This document shows, in pieces, positions 1 through 7,208 of a stretch of DNA of 14,657 nt. Numbering within the stretch: the stretch's first letter is position 1; each line of letters begins with the position of its first letter. The position numbers were made by a program, and so were the translations under genes. Under the pieces are notes generated by a model. That model saw only the letters and a list, made by a program, of their open reading frames with translations, did no database searches and was not told the origin of the DNA. Source of the stretch: Candidatus Paracaedibacteraceae bacterium UBA6184 (GTDB taxonomy: Bacteria > Pseudomonadota > Alphaproteobacteria > UBA6184); assembly GCA_002422845.1 (NCBI GenBank), contig DITM01000074.1, forward strand, positions 1 through 14,657, written 5' to 3'.

Positions 1-577
1 TCTATGTTATCTGGTACAGCCCCAATATTTATACCTACAGCAAAACACCTTTAACTATGACAAAGGGTTTAGATTTTATTTATGGTTTATGAAAAATAGC
101 GGAAGCGTTATAACTCAACGGAGGCAGTTTGAAACGTTTGTTTCGTCAATCTTTTATTAGCGTTTATACGATATTATATCTTTAGTGCACTTACATTATT
201 ATTTTCGACCACCGTTTCGTGAAGAACTGACGGATTGCTTCGTCTATTAATTCTCGATTTAGCAAGTGGGTTTTGTCCCCCCACCCGAAGGTCACTGAGG
301 GTGATTGGGGTGGGGGGTGGTAAAAAAATCGTGTTAACTAAATCTTAATCTTTATTAATTCGCAACATTCGGTTGCCCCCAATAGATTTTTCATCGTTTC
401 AAAACATTGATAACTTAAACAGTCTCCACGTTGTTTTTCTAATAATCCAGGTCAAACCCTACGGATCTAACCTAATGGCTGCGGCGTCACGCTGGCGTTG
501 ACAGGTGTTTTTCAACCCCCGTGTCTAACCACATTGAGTCTCTACCTTTGAAAATCACACGCTACCACACCGCCAAC
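1..577. other. Long non-coding stretch left of yidC
   Basis: No convincing gene is visible. Short open tails enter from the left edge on the plus strand: the frame starting at base 2 stays open to about base 161 and the frame starting at base 3 ends at a TGA at 90-92. Either could be the C-terminal end of a gene lying outside the window, but nothing recognisable is encoded. The stretch contains a very GC-rich inverted repeat (277-317), a small GCAAC/GTTGC hairpin near 362-376, and otherwise AT-rich sequence. In most bacteria with this operon the gene after yidC is yihA/engB; it is not seen here. Confidence 0.5.
277..317. repeat. GC-rich inverted repeat (hairpin)
   Basis: CCCCCCACCC at 277-286 is exactly complementary to GGGTGGGGGG at 308-317. 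Inside, TCAC at 292-295 pairs with GTGA at 301-304. No T run follows on either strand, so it does not look like an intrinsic terminator. It stands out strongly from its AT-rich surroundings. Confidence 0.75.
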
Positions 578-609
578 AAAAAAGGACCGGTCAACACCAG
601 TCCTTTTTT
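578..609 (-). terminator. Rho-independent terminator after yidC
   Basis: Read on the minus strand, AAAAAA is followed by GGACTGG, the loop TGTTGA, CCGGTCC and TTTTTT. The 7-bp stem contains one T-G wobble. It lies about 20 bp past the yidC stop and ends the rnpA-yidD-yidC transcript. The A run on the other side means it could also stop plus-strand transcription. Confidence 0.9.
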
Positions 610-628
610 AATTCACAACAGTCTCTTC

Positions 629-2311
629 TTAAGCTTTCTTAGTACGACTCAATACCAACTGTTGAATGATCGTTAATACGTTGCTCCATGCCCAGTAAAT
701 AACCAATCCAGCTGGGAACGATGACATAAAGTACGTTAAGAACACAGGCAAAAACGCCATCATTTTCGCCATTGCAGGATCTGCCGTCGGCTGAGGTGTC
801 AATCGTTGTTGTAACCACATTGTGAATCCCATAACCATCGGCCAAATTCCAATCATCAAGAACGTGGGCGGATCCCATGGAATCAAACCAAACAGGTTAA
901 ACGCTGTTGTGGGATCTGGTGCTGACATATCACTAATCCAACCCCAAAACGGTGCGTGACGCATTTCAATGGAAATAAACAGAACCTTATACAAGGAAAA
1001 GAATACCGGCATTTGAATCAACAAAGGCAAACAGCCGCCTGCTGGGTTGATCTTGTGCTGTTTATATATTTCCATAATGGCCTGGTTACGCTTAACTGAA
1101 TCATCAGGATATAAGGCTTTAATGCGCTCTAACTCAGGTTGTAATTTCTTCATGCCAGACATCGATGATGATGATTTTCGAACCAAAGGGAACATCACCA
1201 ATTTCACCAAAACGGTCAATGCTAAAATCGCCAACGCAAAATTACCAATTAGATTCTTTAAGAACGTCAACAGGTGATACATTGGCTTTGTTAAAAAGTA
1301 CAACCAACCAAAATCCACCGCGATGTCTAAGTTGGAAATCTGATATTCGTTCTCATATTTATCCAGCAAATTCACAACCTTTGCACCCGCGATAAACTGA
1401 TATGTAAACGAAGCTTCAGACCCACTCGCCACCACCATATTGGCACCAGAAAGCTCTGTCATGTATGTTTTTCTGGGCGTCTTAAAATGCTGTACTTTTG
1501 CTGTTACAGGCGTGTGATCCGCCACAGCCAATGCTGCCATCCAATATTTATCGGTAATGCCTAACCACCCGCCTTTACTGGCAAGATCAAAGGCTGGAAC
1601 CTCTTCGATATCAGCATAGTTAATTTCTTGAAGCTTTCCACCAAGATACCCCACAACCCCTTCGTGCAATATCTTACTGTCCGCAGTTGCCATATCGCCC
1701 ATTCGGACGATGCGTCCCTTTGGAGATGCCTGAATCTCTTGAGTTTTAGTATTTCGAATAATCTCTTTTACCGTAAACATCTGTTCTTGATCTACAGAAA
1801 TATGACGCTCGAAAATAACCCCCTCAGGGCTTTTCCACGTTAATTTCAAAGGATGTTCTGATGTTAACGTCTCACGATTCGCTGTCCATTCCGTTTTTTC
1901 AGATGGAAAGGTAACAAAACTTTTCTGATCATTGGATACAGGAACCCATATAAATTCAACATAAAAAGGTTTTTCTGTGTTTTCAGGATTTAACAGATCA
2001 ACATTAGAACTACGTGACTCAACGGTTTCTTTGTACTTTTTCAAGACAATGTCGTCAAACCGAGCCCCCTTTAAATTGATGGACCCTGAAAACGATGGAG
2101 TGTCAATAGCAACCCTAGAGCCCCCTCTTAATGCCACATCTTTAGGCACGGCTATCGCTTTTTCATCCAATACGGGTGCAACAGGTGTTACAGGCTCCGC
2201 GACGATAGTTTTAGCCTGCTCAATGGGTGCGGCAGGAACGAAATATTCATACCCCCAAAACGCTGCAAATACTAAAAAAAATATTATAAAAAAATTACGC
2301 TGTTCGTTCAT
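629..2311 (-). CDS. yidC: Membrane protein insertase YidC
   Basis: YidC/Oxa1-family insertase that places proteins into the inner membrane, alone or with SecYEG. The 560-aa product has an N-terminal signal-anchor helix (about residues 7-25), a Pro/Ala-rich linker, a large periplasmic P1 domain (about 60-330), and the C-terminal insertase core of five helices (about 335-555). K370 lies in TVLVKLVMFPL, where a single positive charge in the groove is expected; E. coli has Arg, and Lys is usual in alphaproteobacteria. The signature NPAGGCLPLLIQMPVFFSLY (about 422-441) is intact. The length is normal for a Gram-negative YidC. The ATG overlaps the yidD stop (ATGA), which points to translational coupling. 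The gene is the last of the rnpA-yidD-yidC set and is followed by a strong terminator. Confidence 0.98.
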   Translation of the reverse strand: MNEQRNFFIIFFLVFAAFWGYEYFVPAAPIEQAKTIVAEPVTPVAPVLDEKAIAVPKDVALRGGSRVAIDTPSFSGSINLKGARFDDIVLKKYKETVESRSSNVDLLNPENTEKPFYVEFIWVPVSNDQKSFVTFPSEKTEWTANRETLTSEHPLKLTWKSPEGVIFERHISVDQEQMFTVKEIIRNTKTQEIQASPKGRIVRMGDMATADSKILHEGVVGYLGGKLQEINYADIEEVPAFDLASKGGWLGITDKYWMAALAVADHTPVTAKVQHFKTPRKTYMTELSGANMVVASGSEASFTYQFIAGAKVVNLLDKYENEYQISNLDIAVDFGWLYFLTKPMYHLLTFLKNLIGNFALAILALTVLVKLVMFPLVRKSSSSMSGMKKLQPELERIKALYPDDSVKRNQAIMEIYKQHKINPAGGCLPLLIQMPVFFSLYKVLFISIEMRHAPFWGWISDMSAPDPTTAFNLFGLIPWDPPTFLMIGIWPMVMGFTMWLQQRLTPQPTADPAMAKMMAFLPVFLTYFMSSFPAGLVIYWAWSNVLTIIQQLVLSRTKKA

Positions 2312-2574
2312 TCTTTAATCCTTTGATGTGGAACTAAATCAACCCCACCGGGGTGACATGGGTGGCATTTTATTAAACGCAAAAACGTAAGCAAACTCCC
2401 CCTAAATGCACCATGAACCTTTAAGGATTCTAATGCATATTGAGAACACGACGGATGAAATCTGCACCGTTTTCCTAAAAACGGACTAACACCCAGTTGA
2501 TACAGACGCACCATCCCGATCAACACAAGATTGATCGGCAGACTTATCCATCTTAGCAACTTTTTTAAGTACAT
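2308..2574 (-). CDS. yidD: Membrane protein insertion efficiency factor YidD
   Basis: Small YidD-family protein (DUF37), a membrane-associated factor that helps YidC-dependent insertion. The chosen start (ATG at 2574-2572) gives 88 aa, close to the family norm. It has a hydrophobic, basic N-terminus (MYLKKLLRWISLPINLVLIG), then RLYQLGVSPFLGKRCRFHPSCSQYA with the conserved CRFxPSCSQYA core (about 37-47), and the CHPCHPGG motif (about 70-77). A longer reading from 2676 is open but only repeats rnpA sequence in another frame. A later ATG at 2514 would remove an amphipathic N-terminal helix. The start lies inside rnpA (89-bp overlap), and the TGA stop shares bases with the yidC ATG, so the three genes are tightly packed. 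Confidence 0.95.
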   Translation of the reverse strand: MYLKKLLRWISLPINLVLIGMVRLYQLGVSPFLGKRCRFHPSCSQYALESLKVHGAFRGSLLTFLRLIKCHPCHPGGVDLVPHQRIKE

Positions 2575-2887
2575 TTTCAAAATCGTGCTGGAGTGTTTCA
2601 AACTTAACTGACCATAATGAGCTTCGAGCGACAAAGACGTAATCACAGCCCAAATCGAATTGATCTTGCAATTCATAGACTAAAGATCTTAAGCGTCGCT
2701 TTGCTTTATTGCGTTTAACTGCGTTGCCAGTTTTACGCGTGGCAACATACCCTACTCGGAATATACCTGAATTTTCTGTGTTTGGCAACGCTTGTACCAG
2801 AAAATGTTCACCGTAAAAGCGTTTTCCCGCCCCAGAAACTCTCAAGAATTCTCGGCGCTTTTGTAAGGTGCAAAAATTTTTACTCAT
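2486..2887 (-). CDS. rnpA: Ribonuclease P protein component
   Basis: Protein subunit of RNase P, which binds the catalytic RNA and helps cut the 5' leader from pre-tRNAs. The product has 133 aa. Family features are the FCTLQKRREFLRVSGAGKR start, the GYVATRKTGNAVKRNKAKRRLRS segment carrying the RNR-box helix (about 46-68), and the later CDYVFVARSSL strand. The C-terminal tail after about residue 112 is a little longer than usual and is read through the region where yidD starts. The start ATG is preceded by a weak AGGG ribosome-binding site. Normally rpmH lies directly upstream. Here the upstream DNA is a repeat shared with the SUKH duplication, so rnpA needs a different promoter, and I cannot identify one with confidence. 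Confidence 0.97.
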   Translation of the reverse strand: MSKNFCTLQKRREFLRVSGAGKRFYGEHFLVQALPNTENSGIFRVGYVATRKTGNAVKRNKAKRRLRSLVYELQDQFDLGCDYVFVARSSLWSVKFETLQHDFENVLKKVAKMDKSADQSCVDRDGASVSTGC

Positions 2888-2918
2888 AAATACCCTAAAA
2901 TAACATTTTACTTAGAAC

Positions 2919-2936
2919 ACCAGCGTAAAAGCTGGT
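2919..2936. repeat. Small perfect hairpin upstream of rnpA
   Basis: ACCAGC (2919-2924), loop GTAAAA, GCTGGT (2931-2936). It lies in the rnpA leader, at the edge of the duplicated 172-bp repeat. There is no T run, so it is not a typical terminator. It could be an RNA leader structure or a scar of the insertion. Confidence 0.6.
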
Positions 2937-3105
2937 TCACGATATAGCAGAACACTAGTCGAAGGAATCAGCTCTGTCAAGATAAGAAGACGCGCATATT
3001 AGATGGAAACAGCAGTTACATCCAAATCGGTCACATCGTCGACGACGGTGTGTTATACCACACCCAATAATCGTAATATTCTTTGGGCAGGTTTAAAGCA
3101 TCTAA
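2934..3105. repeat. Direct repeat, copy 1 (SUKH gene 3' end and downstream flank)
   Basis: About 172 bp that is nearly identical to 3684-3856, with one single-base indel and a few substitutions, mostly around 2965-2982. It covers the last codons of the 3031-3651 gene plus about 97 bp beyond its stop. The high identity in non-coding DNA shows that the duplication is recent or kept alike by gene conversion. Confidence 0.93.
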
Positions 3106-3651
3106 GCGTAATCTTAATTCATCTAAGATATTGTAACCATCTATACCCTCAGTCATTTCTAACTCATATTTATTTGCGCAGATAATCAAGAAGGTTTCAT
3201 AATCAGGAGCCACACGCTTTATTGGAATAGGATCTTCATCATACCTCTCATGATCGATTGATAGGATTTCCCCCTCTTTATAATCACTCTTTGTGCCTGC
3301 CACAAAAAATTCATCAAGTCCATCACTGCCAAAGTAAACCAAATCGTGTTTTTTGCTAATGGGAAATCTGATTTCATCAGGATCATTCCAACGAATCATT
3401 TCATCAGCGAAGTTTTTGCTTTTCTGACTACATACACTTATTTGATATCCACCTAATTCTATCTGCTTTACATCATACGTTCTAATAAAGTTTAAATAGG
3501 ACTCTGGTAACGTTGGAAACGCCTTTATTAAGCTATTATATTCTATAGAATTTAAGCCAGGCTCTTGAATTAGAAAGGCATCCGCTATAAAAGGTTCTTC
3601 AATAGCGATTTTCTTCATAAATTGAATGACGTCCTTTAAATCTAAAATCAT
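3031..3651 (-). CDS. SUKH (SMI1/KNR4-like) protein, copy A
   Basis: 206-aa protein that I place in the SUKH (SMI1/KNR4) superfamily. The support is the pattern YNSLIKAFPTLPESYLNFIRTYD (about 38-60), followed by short strands, GTKSDYKEGEILSIDHE (about 119-135) and RVAPDYETFLIICAN (about 146-160). Many SUKH proteins are immunity proteins against polymorphic or contact-dependent toxins; no toxin gene is seen here, so that role is inferred from the family only. It has no signal peptide and should be cytoplasmic. AAGGAGG precedes the ATG, a near-perfect ribosome-binding site. It is the second of two tandem paralogues (the other is 3782-4435). The last third of the two proteins is almost the same, while the first third differs. 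The pair sits between rpmH and rnpA. Confidence 0.78.
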   Translation of the reverse strand: MILDLKDVIQFMKKIAIEEPFIADAFLIQEPGLNSIEYNSLIKAFPTLPESYLNFIRTYDVKQIELGGYQISVCSQKSKNFADEMIRWNDPDEIRFPISKKHDLVYFGSDGLDEFFVAGTKSDYKEGEILSIDHERYDEDPIPIKRVAPDYETFLIICANKYELEMTEGIDGYNILDELRLRLDALNLPKEYYDYWVWYNTPSSTM

Positions 3652-3683
3652 TCTGCAACCTCCTTAATATAAGTTTCTGAGAC

Positions 3684-3856
3684 GGTTCACGATATAGCAG
3701 AACACTAGTCGAAGGGAGGTCTCTCTGTCAATATAAGAAGACGCGCATATTAGATGGAAACAGCAGTTACATCCAAATCGGTCACATCGTCGGCGACGGT
3801 GTGTTATACCACACCCAATAATCGTAATATTCTTTGGGCAGGTTTAAAGCATCTAA
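3684..3856. repeat. Direct repeat, copy 2
   Basis: Matches 2934-3105 almost base for base and holds the 3' end of the second SUKH gene and its downstream flank. The spacing between copies (about 750 bp) equals one gene unit. Each unit begins with GGTTCAC, and a related GGTTCAT occurs at 4460-4466 just upstream of the second gene, as if marking the end of the array. Confidence 0.93.
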
Positions 3857-4435
3857 TCGCTGTCTCAATACATCCAGGATATTATTGCCATCTATACCAT
3901 CTGTCATTTCTAATTGATACTTATTGGCACAGATAATCAAAAATGTTTCATAGTCTGGAGCCACTCGTTTTATTGGAACTACTTCTTCCCAATATAACTC
4001 ATGATCAATTGATAAGATTTCGCCCTCCTTGTAATCACTTTTTGTTCCAGCAACGTATATGTCATAGATATCACTATGAGCAATAAATATTAGGTCGTGC
4101 CGCTTTTGTATCACTTGGATTTCTTCTTCTCTGTCATTCCAATATAATAAGCGTTCGGCAGTATCTTCTTGTTTATCTTTACACATACTAATACGATAGT
4201 TTCCAATAGTTACTTGCTTAACATCATATGCTCTTATAAATTTCAAATATGATTCAGCTAATGTTGGAAATGCTTTTATAAGAGAATTATATTCTTTGTC
4301 GAAAATCCCGGGTGTATTTAACGAGCAACTATCATATCCACTCCACACAGGATCGTCATTAATAGGGAGAGGGTATCCGAGCGCTTTTGCAAGTTTGCTT
4401 GAATAATTAATTAAGTCTTCAAGATTCAAAATCAT
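3782..4435 (-). CDS. SUKH (SMI1/KNR4-like) protein, copy B
   Basis: 217-aa paralogue of the neighbouring 206-aa protein, with the same core: YNSLIKAFPTLAESYLKFIRAYDV, GTKSDYKEGEILSIDHE and RVAPDYETFLIICANKYQLEMT. The shared ending is LDALNLPKEYYDYWVWYNTP. The first 35 residues differ clearly, with an extra stretch around PLPINDDPVWSGYDS, and the middle (QDKQEDTAERLLYWND-like region versus copy A) is also diverged. A good ribosome-binding site (AAGGAG) precedes the ATG. There is no signal peptide. The function is inferred only from the family: SUKH members often protect against secreted toxins, and paired copies with diverged recognition regions fit that idea. No toxin, Rhs or CDI gene is visible nearby. 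Confidence 0.78.
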   Translation of the reverse strand: MILNLEDLINYSSKLAKALGYPLPINDDPVWSGYDSCSLNTPGIFDKEYNSLIKAFPTLAESYLKFIRAYDVKQVTIGNYRISMCKDKQEDTAERLLYWNDREEEIQVIQKRHDLIFIAHSDIYDIYVAGTKSDYKEGEILSIDHELYWEEVVPIKRVAPDYETFLIICANKYQLEMTDGIDGNNILDVLRQRLDALNLPKEYYDYWVWYNTPSPTM

Positions 4436-4689
4436 TCTGTAATCTCCTTAATGTATGATGGTTCATAGTATTAAACAATCCATTCCTTTGTATCAGCTTT
4501 GTTAATGGCATTGCTATACTTTGATGATTAATATGATTATATCTTATCCATTTTAAACTCTGATGTGCTCCAGCTATTACCACTCACACCTTAGGAGTAT
4601 TCTTTGTAACACGCGTTGACTCTAATCGGCAGGCTGACTCAATAATCAACAAAAAAATCTTCATCCCATTCATCGTTTATTAATCTTCG

Positions 4690-5013
4690 TCTGATACGTT
4701 GAAAGTGGTAGGACTTTAGTAAACTCAGATACCACTTCGGTGGTTGCATCTGATACGTAAGACCGATTCTGGATGTAGTGTCGCACAGCGCTGTGCGAAG
4801 TACGTCCTAGTTTGAACGAGGATGGTATCCTCGCGATGACGTGTAACTTTTCAAAAACGATTGTTTTGAAAGATACCGATTGTATTACGTTGTGGTGGCG
4901 GGGGGAGGACACGCTCTGAGAAATTGTTGTTGGGAGGGCCCCATCGGGGCACGTGGCGCGGGCATTCCATCCAAAATTCGGTGCATCCATTAGATTGGAT
5001 CCGATACGCACCG
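4690..5013. repeat. Hairpin-rich repeat island between SUKH genes and rpmH
   Basis: About 320 bp of sequence richer in G+C than its flanks and tiled with inverted repeats. These are ACCAC-TTCG-GTGGT (4731-4744), the 18-bp perfect palindrome TCGCACAGCGCTGTGCGA (4781-4798), CGAGGAT-GGT-ATCCTCG (4817-4833), GCCCC-ATC-GGGGC (4938-4950), and a nested pair in which CGGTGC (4979-4984) closes with GCACCG (5008-5013) around ATCCA/TGGAT. TCTGATACGT occurs twice, at 4690 and 4749. A 115-codon frame is open on the minus strand (4670-5017), but it has no ribosome-binding site and no recognisable domain. I read this as a dispersed palindromic element or structured RNA rather than a gene. The part from 4436 to 4689 shows nothing recognisable. 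Confidence 0.65.
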
Positions 5014-5086
5014 ACACATTTTATAAAAGGAACCGAACTTCAATGACTATCAACAACACAAGACCCTGCACTCACCCCTAAAAAAC

Positions 5087-5123
5087 AAAAACAGACCTAG
5101 AGTGAAACTCTAAGCCTGTTTTT
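5087..5123 (-). terminator. Rho-independent terminator after rpmH
   Basis: On the minus strand, AAAAACAG begins a stem that closes around TAGAG/CTCTA with two mismatches and ends in CTGTTTTT. It starts about 29 bp past the rpmH stop. It would stop rpmH transcripts before the SUKH genes, which fits the rpmH-rnpA operon having been split. Confidence 0.85.
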
Positions 5124-5151
5124 GAATTTAATAGTATCGAAATACTAAAAA

Positions 5152-5286
5152 TTAAGCGCACAAACGTTGGCGACCTTTAGCACGACGACGCGCTAATATC
5201 AAACGACCGTTTTTTGTTGCCATACGCGCACGGAAACCGTGGCGGCGCTTGCGAACTAATTCGCTGGGCTGAAATGTACGTTTCAT
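5152..5286 (-). CDS. rpmH: 50S ribosomal protein L34
   Basis: 44-aa basic protein of the large ribosomal subunit, translated from the minus strand as MKRTFQPSELVRKRRHGFRA, then RMATKNGRLI, LARRRAKGRQ and RLCA. This is the full L34 pattern (KRTFQPS, RKRRHGFRARM, GRxxLxRRRxKGR) at exactly the usual length. The start ATG is at 5286-5284, and TTGGAG about 9 bases upstream serves as ribosome-binding site. It lies 58 bp behind rpsA on the same strand, so it may be read from the rpsA transcript or from a promoter I cannot see. Its usual partner rnpA is about 2.3 kb downstream, beyond a terminator, a repeat island and two SUKH genes. Confidence 0.98.
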   Translation of the reverse strand: MKRTFQPSELVRKRRHGFRARMATKNGRLILARRRAKGRQRLCA

Positions 5287-5344
5287 AGCATTTACTCCAA
5301 TTAATCAAATTAACCCCAAGGGAGAGATACCCCTCCCCCGAAAA

Positions 5345-7057
5345 CTACTTTTTACCTTTTACGTCTAAGTCTGCTTCACGCATTGCAGCACCCAAGATAT
5401 CACCAAGGCTTGCCCCTGATCCTGTTCCGCCGTATTCTGCGATTGCTTTCTTTTCTTCTTCAAGTTCACGCGCCTTGATTGACAAGATCACTTTACGTGA
5501 GTTCTTATCAACGTTTAGAACAATCGCATCAACCTTTTCGCCTTCAGCGAAACGATCCACTCGTTGTTCAGCACGATCACGTGATAAATCTGCTTTGCGA
5601 ATAAAGCCTTGAGCTCCGGTAGCTGTAACCACATCAATACCGCCTTCTTGTAAAGCAGTAACGGTACATGTAACAATAGCACCCTTCTTCACTTCACGAG
5701 CCGTCGATTCAAATGGGTCTTTTTCCAAATGCTTCATACTTAGGCTAACACGACCACGTTCAACATCAACTTCACGAATCACAGCTTTTACGCTATCGCC
5801 TTTTTTGAATTCAGCAATAGCATCATCGCCTGATTTTTCCCAGCTGATGTCATCTTTGTGAACCATACCGTCGATCGTGTCGCCAACGCCAACAAACAAA
5901 CCAAATTCTGTAATGCTGCGTACAGCACCTTCAATTTCAGTTCCAATTGGATGATTCTTTGCAAACATTTCCCATGGATTGTCTGAACATTGTTTTAAGC
6001 CTAAGCTAATACGACGCTTCTCGGTATCGATATCCAAAACCAACGTTTCAACTTCATCGCCAACATTCAAAATCTTTGAAGGATGTACGTTCTTTTTAGT
6101 CCACGTTAATTCTGTATAATAAATCAAACCTTCTAAACCTGATGCGATTTCAACAAATGCACCAAAGTCTGCGATATTCGTTACTTTACCCTTAACCTTT
6201 TCGCCAACTTTAAAGCTGTCAGCTACTCCATGCCATGGATCGTTTTGCAACTGCTTTAATCCCAAAGAAACACGACCAGTTTCTTTGTTGTAACGCGTTA
6301 CAACAGCTTCAATTTTAGATCCGATTGTCAGGATATCAGAAGGGTGATCCACACGGCGCCATGACAAATCTGTCACGTGCAATAGACCATCAATACCACC
6401 TAGGTCGATGAACGCACCATAATCAGTGATATTTTTAACAATACCCGTAACTTTATGACCTTCTTCCAACGTCTCTAATAATTCTGCACGTTGACCATGC
6501 CCTGCAGATTGCTCTAAAATAGCACGACGAGATACAACGATATTTCCGCGTGGACGATCCATCTTAACGATAATGAATGGTTGATCAATGTACATTAAAT
6601 GATCGATATCGCGAATAGGTCTAATATCTAATTGGCTGCCTGGCAAGAACGCCACGATACCTTTAACGCTAACTGTGAAACCACCTTTAACGCGTTGAGT
6701 AATTTGACCGACAACTTGCTCATTTTTCTGATGGCTTTTTTCAAGCTCAATCCAAAGAGCTTCACGCAATGCACGTTCACGACTCAGAACGATTTCCCCG
6801 TTCTTGTCTTCCATTCGCTCTACGTATACATCAATTTCATCGCCAATACGTGGGTCAGCAGATCCGTCCATTGTGAATTCTCTACGAGAAACTCGACCTT
6901 CGGATTTTAAACCTACGTCTACGATTGCAAATTCATTCTCAAGACGTACAACACGTCCAGTGATAACGCTACCTTGAGATAATTTTCCTTTAGCAAAGGA
7001 TTGTTCAAGAAGCTCAGCGAAACTTTCGTTGTGCTCTTCTTTTGCTATATTTGTCAT
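5345..7057 (-). CDS. rpsA: 30S ribosomal protein S1
   Basis: Large ribosomal protein that binds mRNA upstream of the start codon and helps initiate translation. From the chosen ATG (7057-7055) the product has 570 aa with six S1 RNA-binding repeats, at about 29-95, 114-178, 200-267, 285-354, 371-440 and 458-527. Repeats 3 and 4 are the best conserved (ITDYGAFIDLGGIDGLLHVTDLSW; IADFGAFVEIASGLEGLIYYTELTW). A GTG at 7078-7076 is also in frame and would add 7 residues, but it has no ribosome-binding site, and the GGAAGGG just after it can serve the ATG. Length and repeat number match proteobacterial S1. It follows cmk by about 150 bp, the usual order. Confidence 0.97.
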   Translation of the reverse strand: MTNIAKEEHNESFAELLEQSFAKGKLSQGSVITGRVVRLENEFAIVDVGLKSEGRVSRREFTMDGSADPRIGDEIDVYVERMEDKNGEIVLSRERALREALWIELEKSHQKNEQVVGQITQRVKGGFTVSVKGIVAFLPGSQLDIRPIRDIDHLMYIDQPFIIVKMDRPRGNIVVSRRAILEQSAGHGQRAELLETLEEGHKVTGIVKNITDYGAFIDLGGIDGLLHVTDLSWRRVDHPSDILTIGSKIEAVVTRYNKETGRVSLGLKQLQNDPWHGVADSFKVGEKVKGKVTNIADFGAFVEIASGLEGLIYYTELTWTKKNVHPSKILNVGDEVETLVLDIDTEKRRISLGLKQCSDNPWEMFAKNHPIGTEIEGAVRSITEFGLFVGVGDTIDGMVHKDDISWEKSGDDAIAEFKKGDSVKAVIREVDVERGRVSLSMKHLEKDPFESTAREVKKGAIVTCTVTALQEGGIDVVTATGAQGFIRKADLSRDRAEQRVDRFAEGEKVDAIVLNVDKNSRKVILSIKARELEEEKKAIAEYGGTGSGASLGDILGAAMREADLDVKGKK

Positions 7058-7165
7058 TATGTTAGTTGTCCCTTCCACTGCTTTTGCAGTTCACGAATAT
7101 AAAATCTATCGCGTTTAAAACTCAGACTTGCTGAATTTCACCTTATTACTTGATTTATAAAGTTT

Positions 7166-7194
7166 GCCATAGATCAGGTTAAAGATTAAAAAAT
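7166..7194 (-). promoter_or_regulatory. Possible rpsA promoter between cmk and rpsA
   Basis: On the minus strand, TTAACC is followed after 17 bp by TATAAA, about 110 bp before the rpsA ATG. The spacing is right but the -35 box matches only 4 of 6. An independent rpsA promoter behind cmk is common in other bacteria. Confidence 0.35.
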
Positions 7195-7208
7195 CATTGG
7201 GGATGCTA

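Noticed and set aside
1977..2318. Plus-strand open frame of 113 codons opposite yidC
   Set aside because: Antisense to the well-supported yidC start region, with no family features.
2960..2988. TTGACA on the minus strand in the repeat upstream of rnpA as a promoter
   Set aside because: The -35 box is perfect, but the best -10 at proper spacing is TAGTGT (3 of 6), and spacing changes between the two repeat copies. It may still be active, but the sequence does not support a firm call.
3003..3185. Plus-strand 60-codon frame, and its twin at 3754-3936
   Set aside because: Both lie antisense to the 3' ends of the duplicated SUKH genes and exist only because that DNA is duplicated. Similarity of the two frames is explained by the minus-strand genes.
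4436..4689. Searched for a tRNA, promoter or small gene between SUKH copy B and the hairpin island
   Set aside because: No cloverleaf with a T-loop motif, no terminator and no open frame with a ribosome-binding site. A TATAAT on the minus strand near 4535 lacks a matching -35 box.
4670..5017. Open frame of 115 codons on the minus strand in the hairpin island
   Set aside because: No ribosome-binding site and no domain. It crosses several perfect hairpins and repeats, so the open frame is probably a by-product of the repeat. Kept only as a note in the repeat entry.
5320..5337. GGGAG/CTCCC inverted repeat between rpsA and rpmH as a terminator
   Set aside because: Only 5 bp of stem and no T run on the minus strand. 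Too weak to call a terminator or attenuator.
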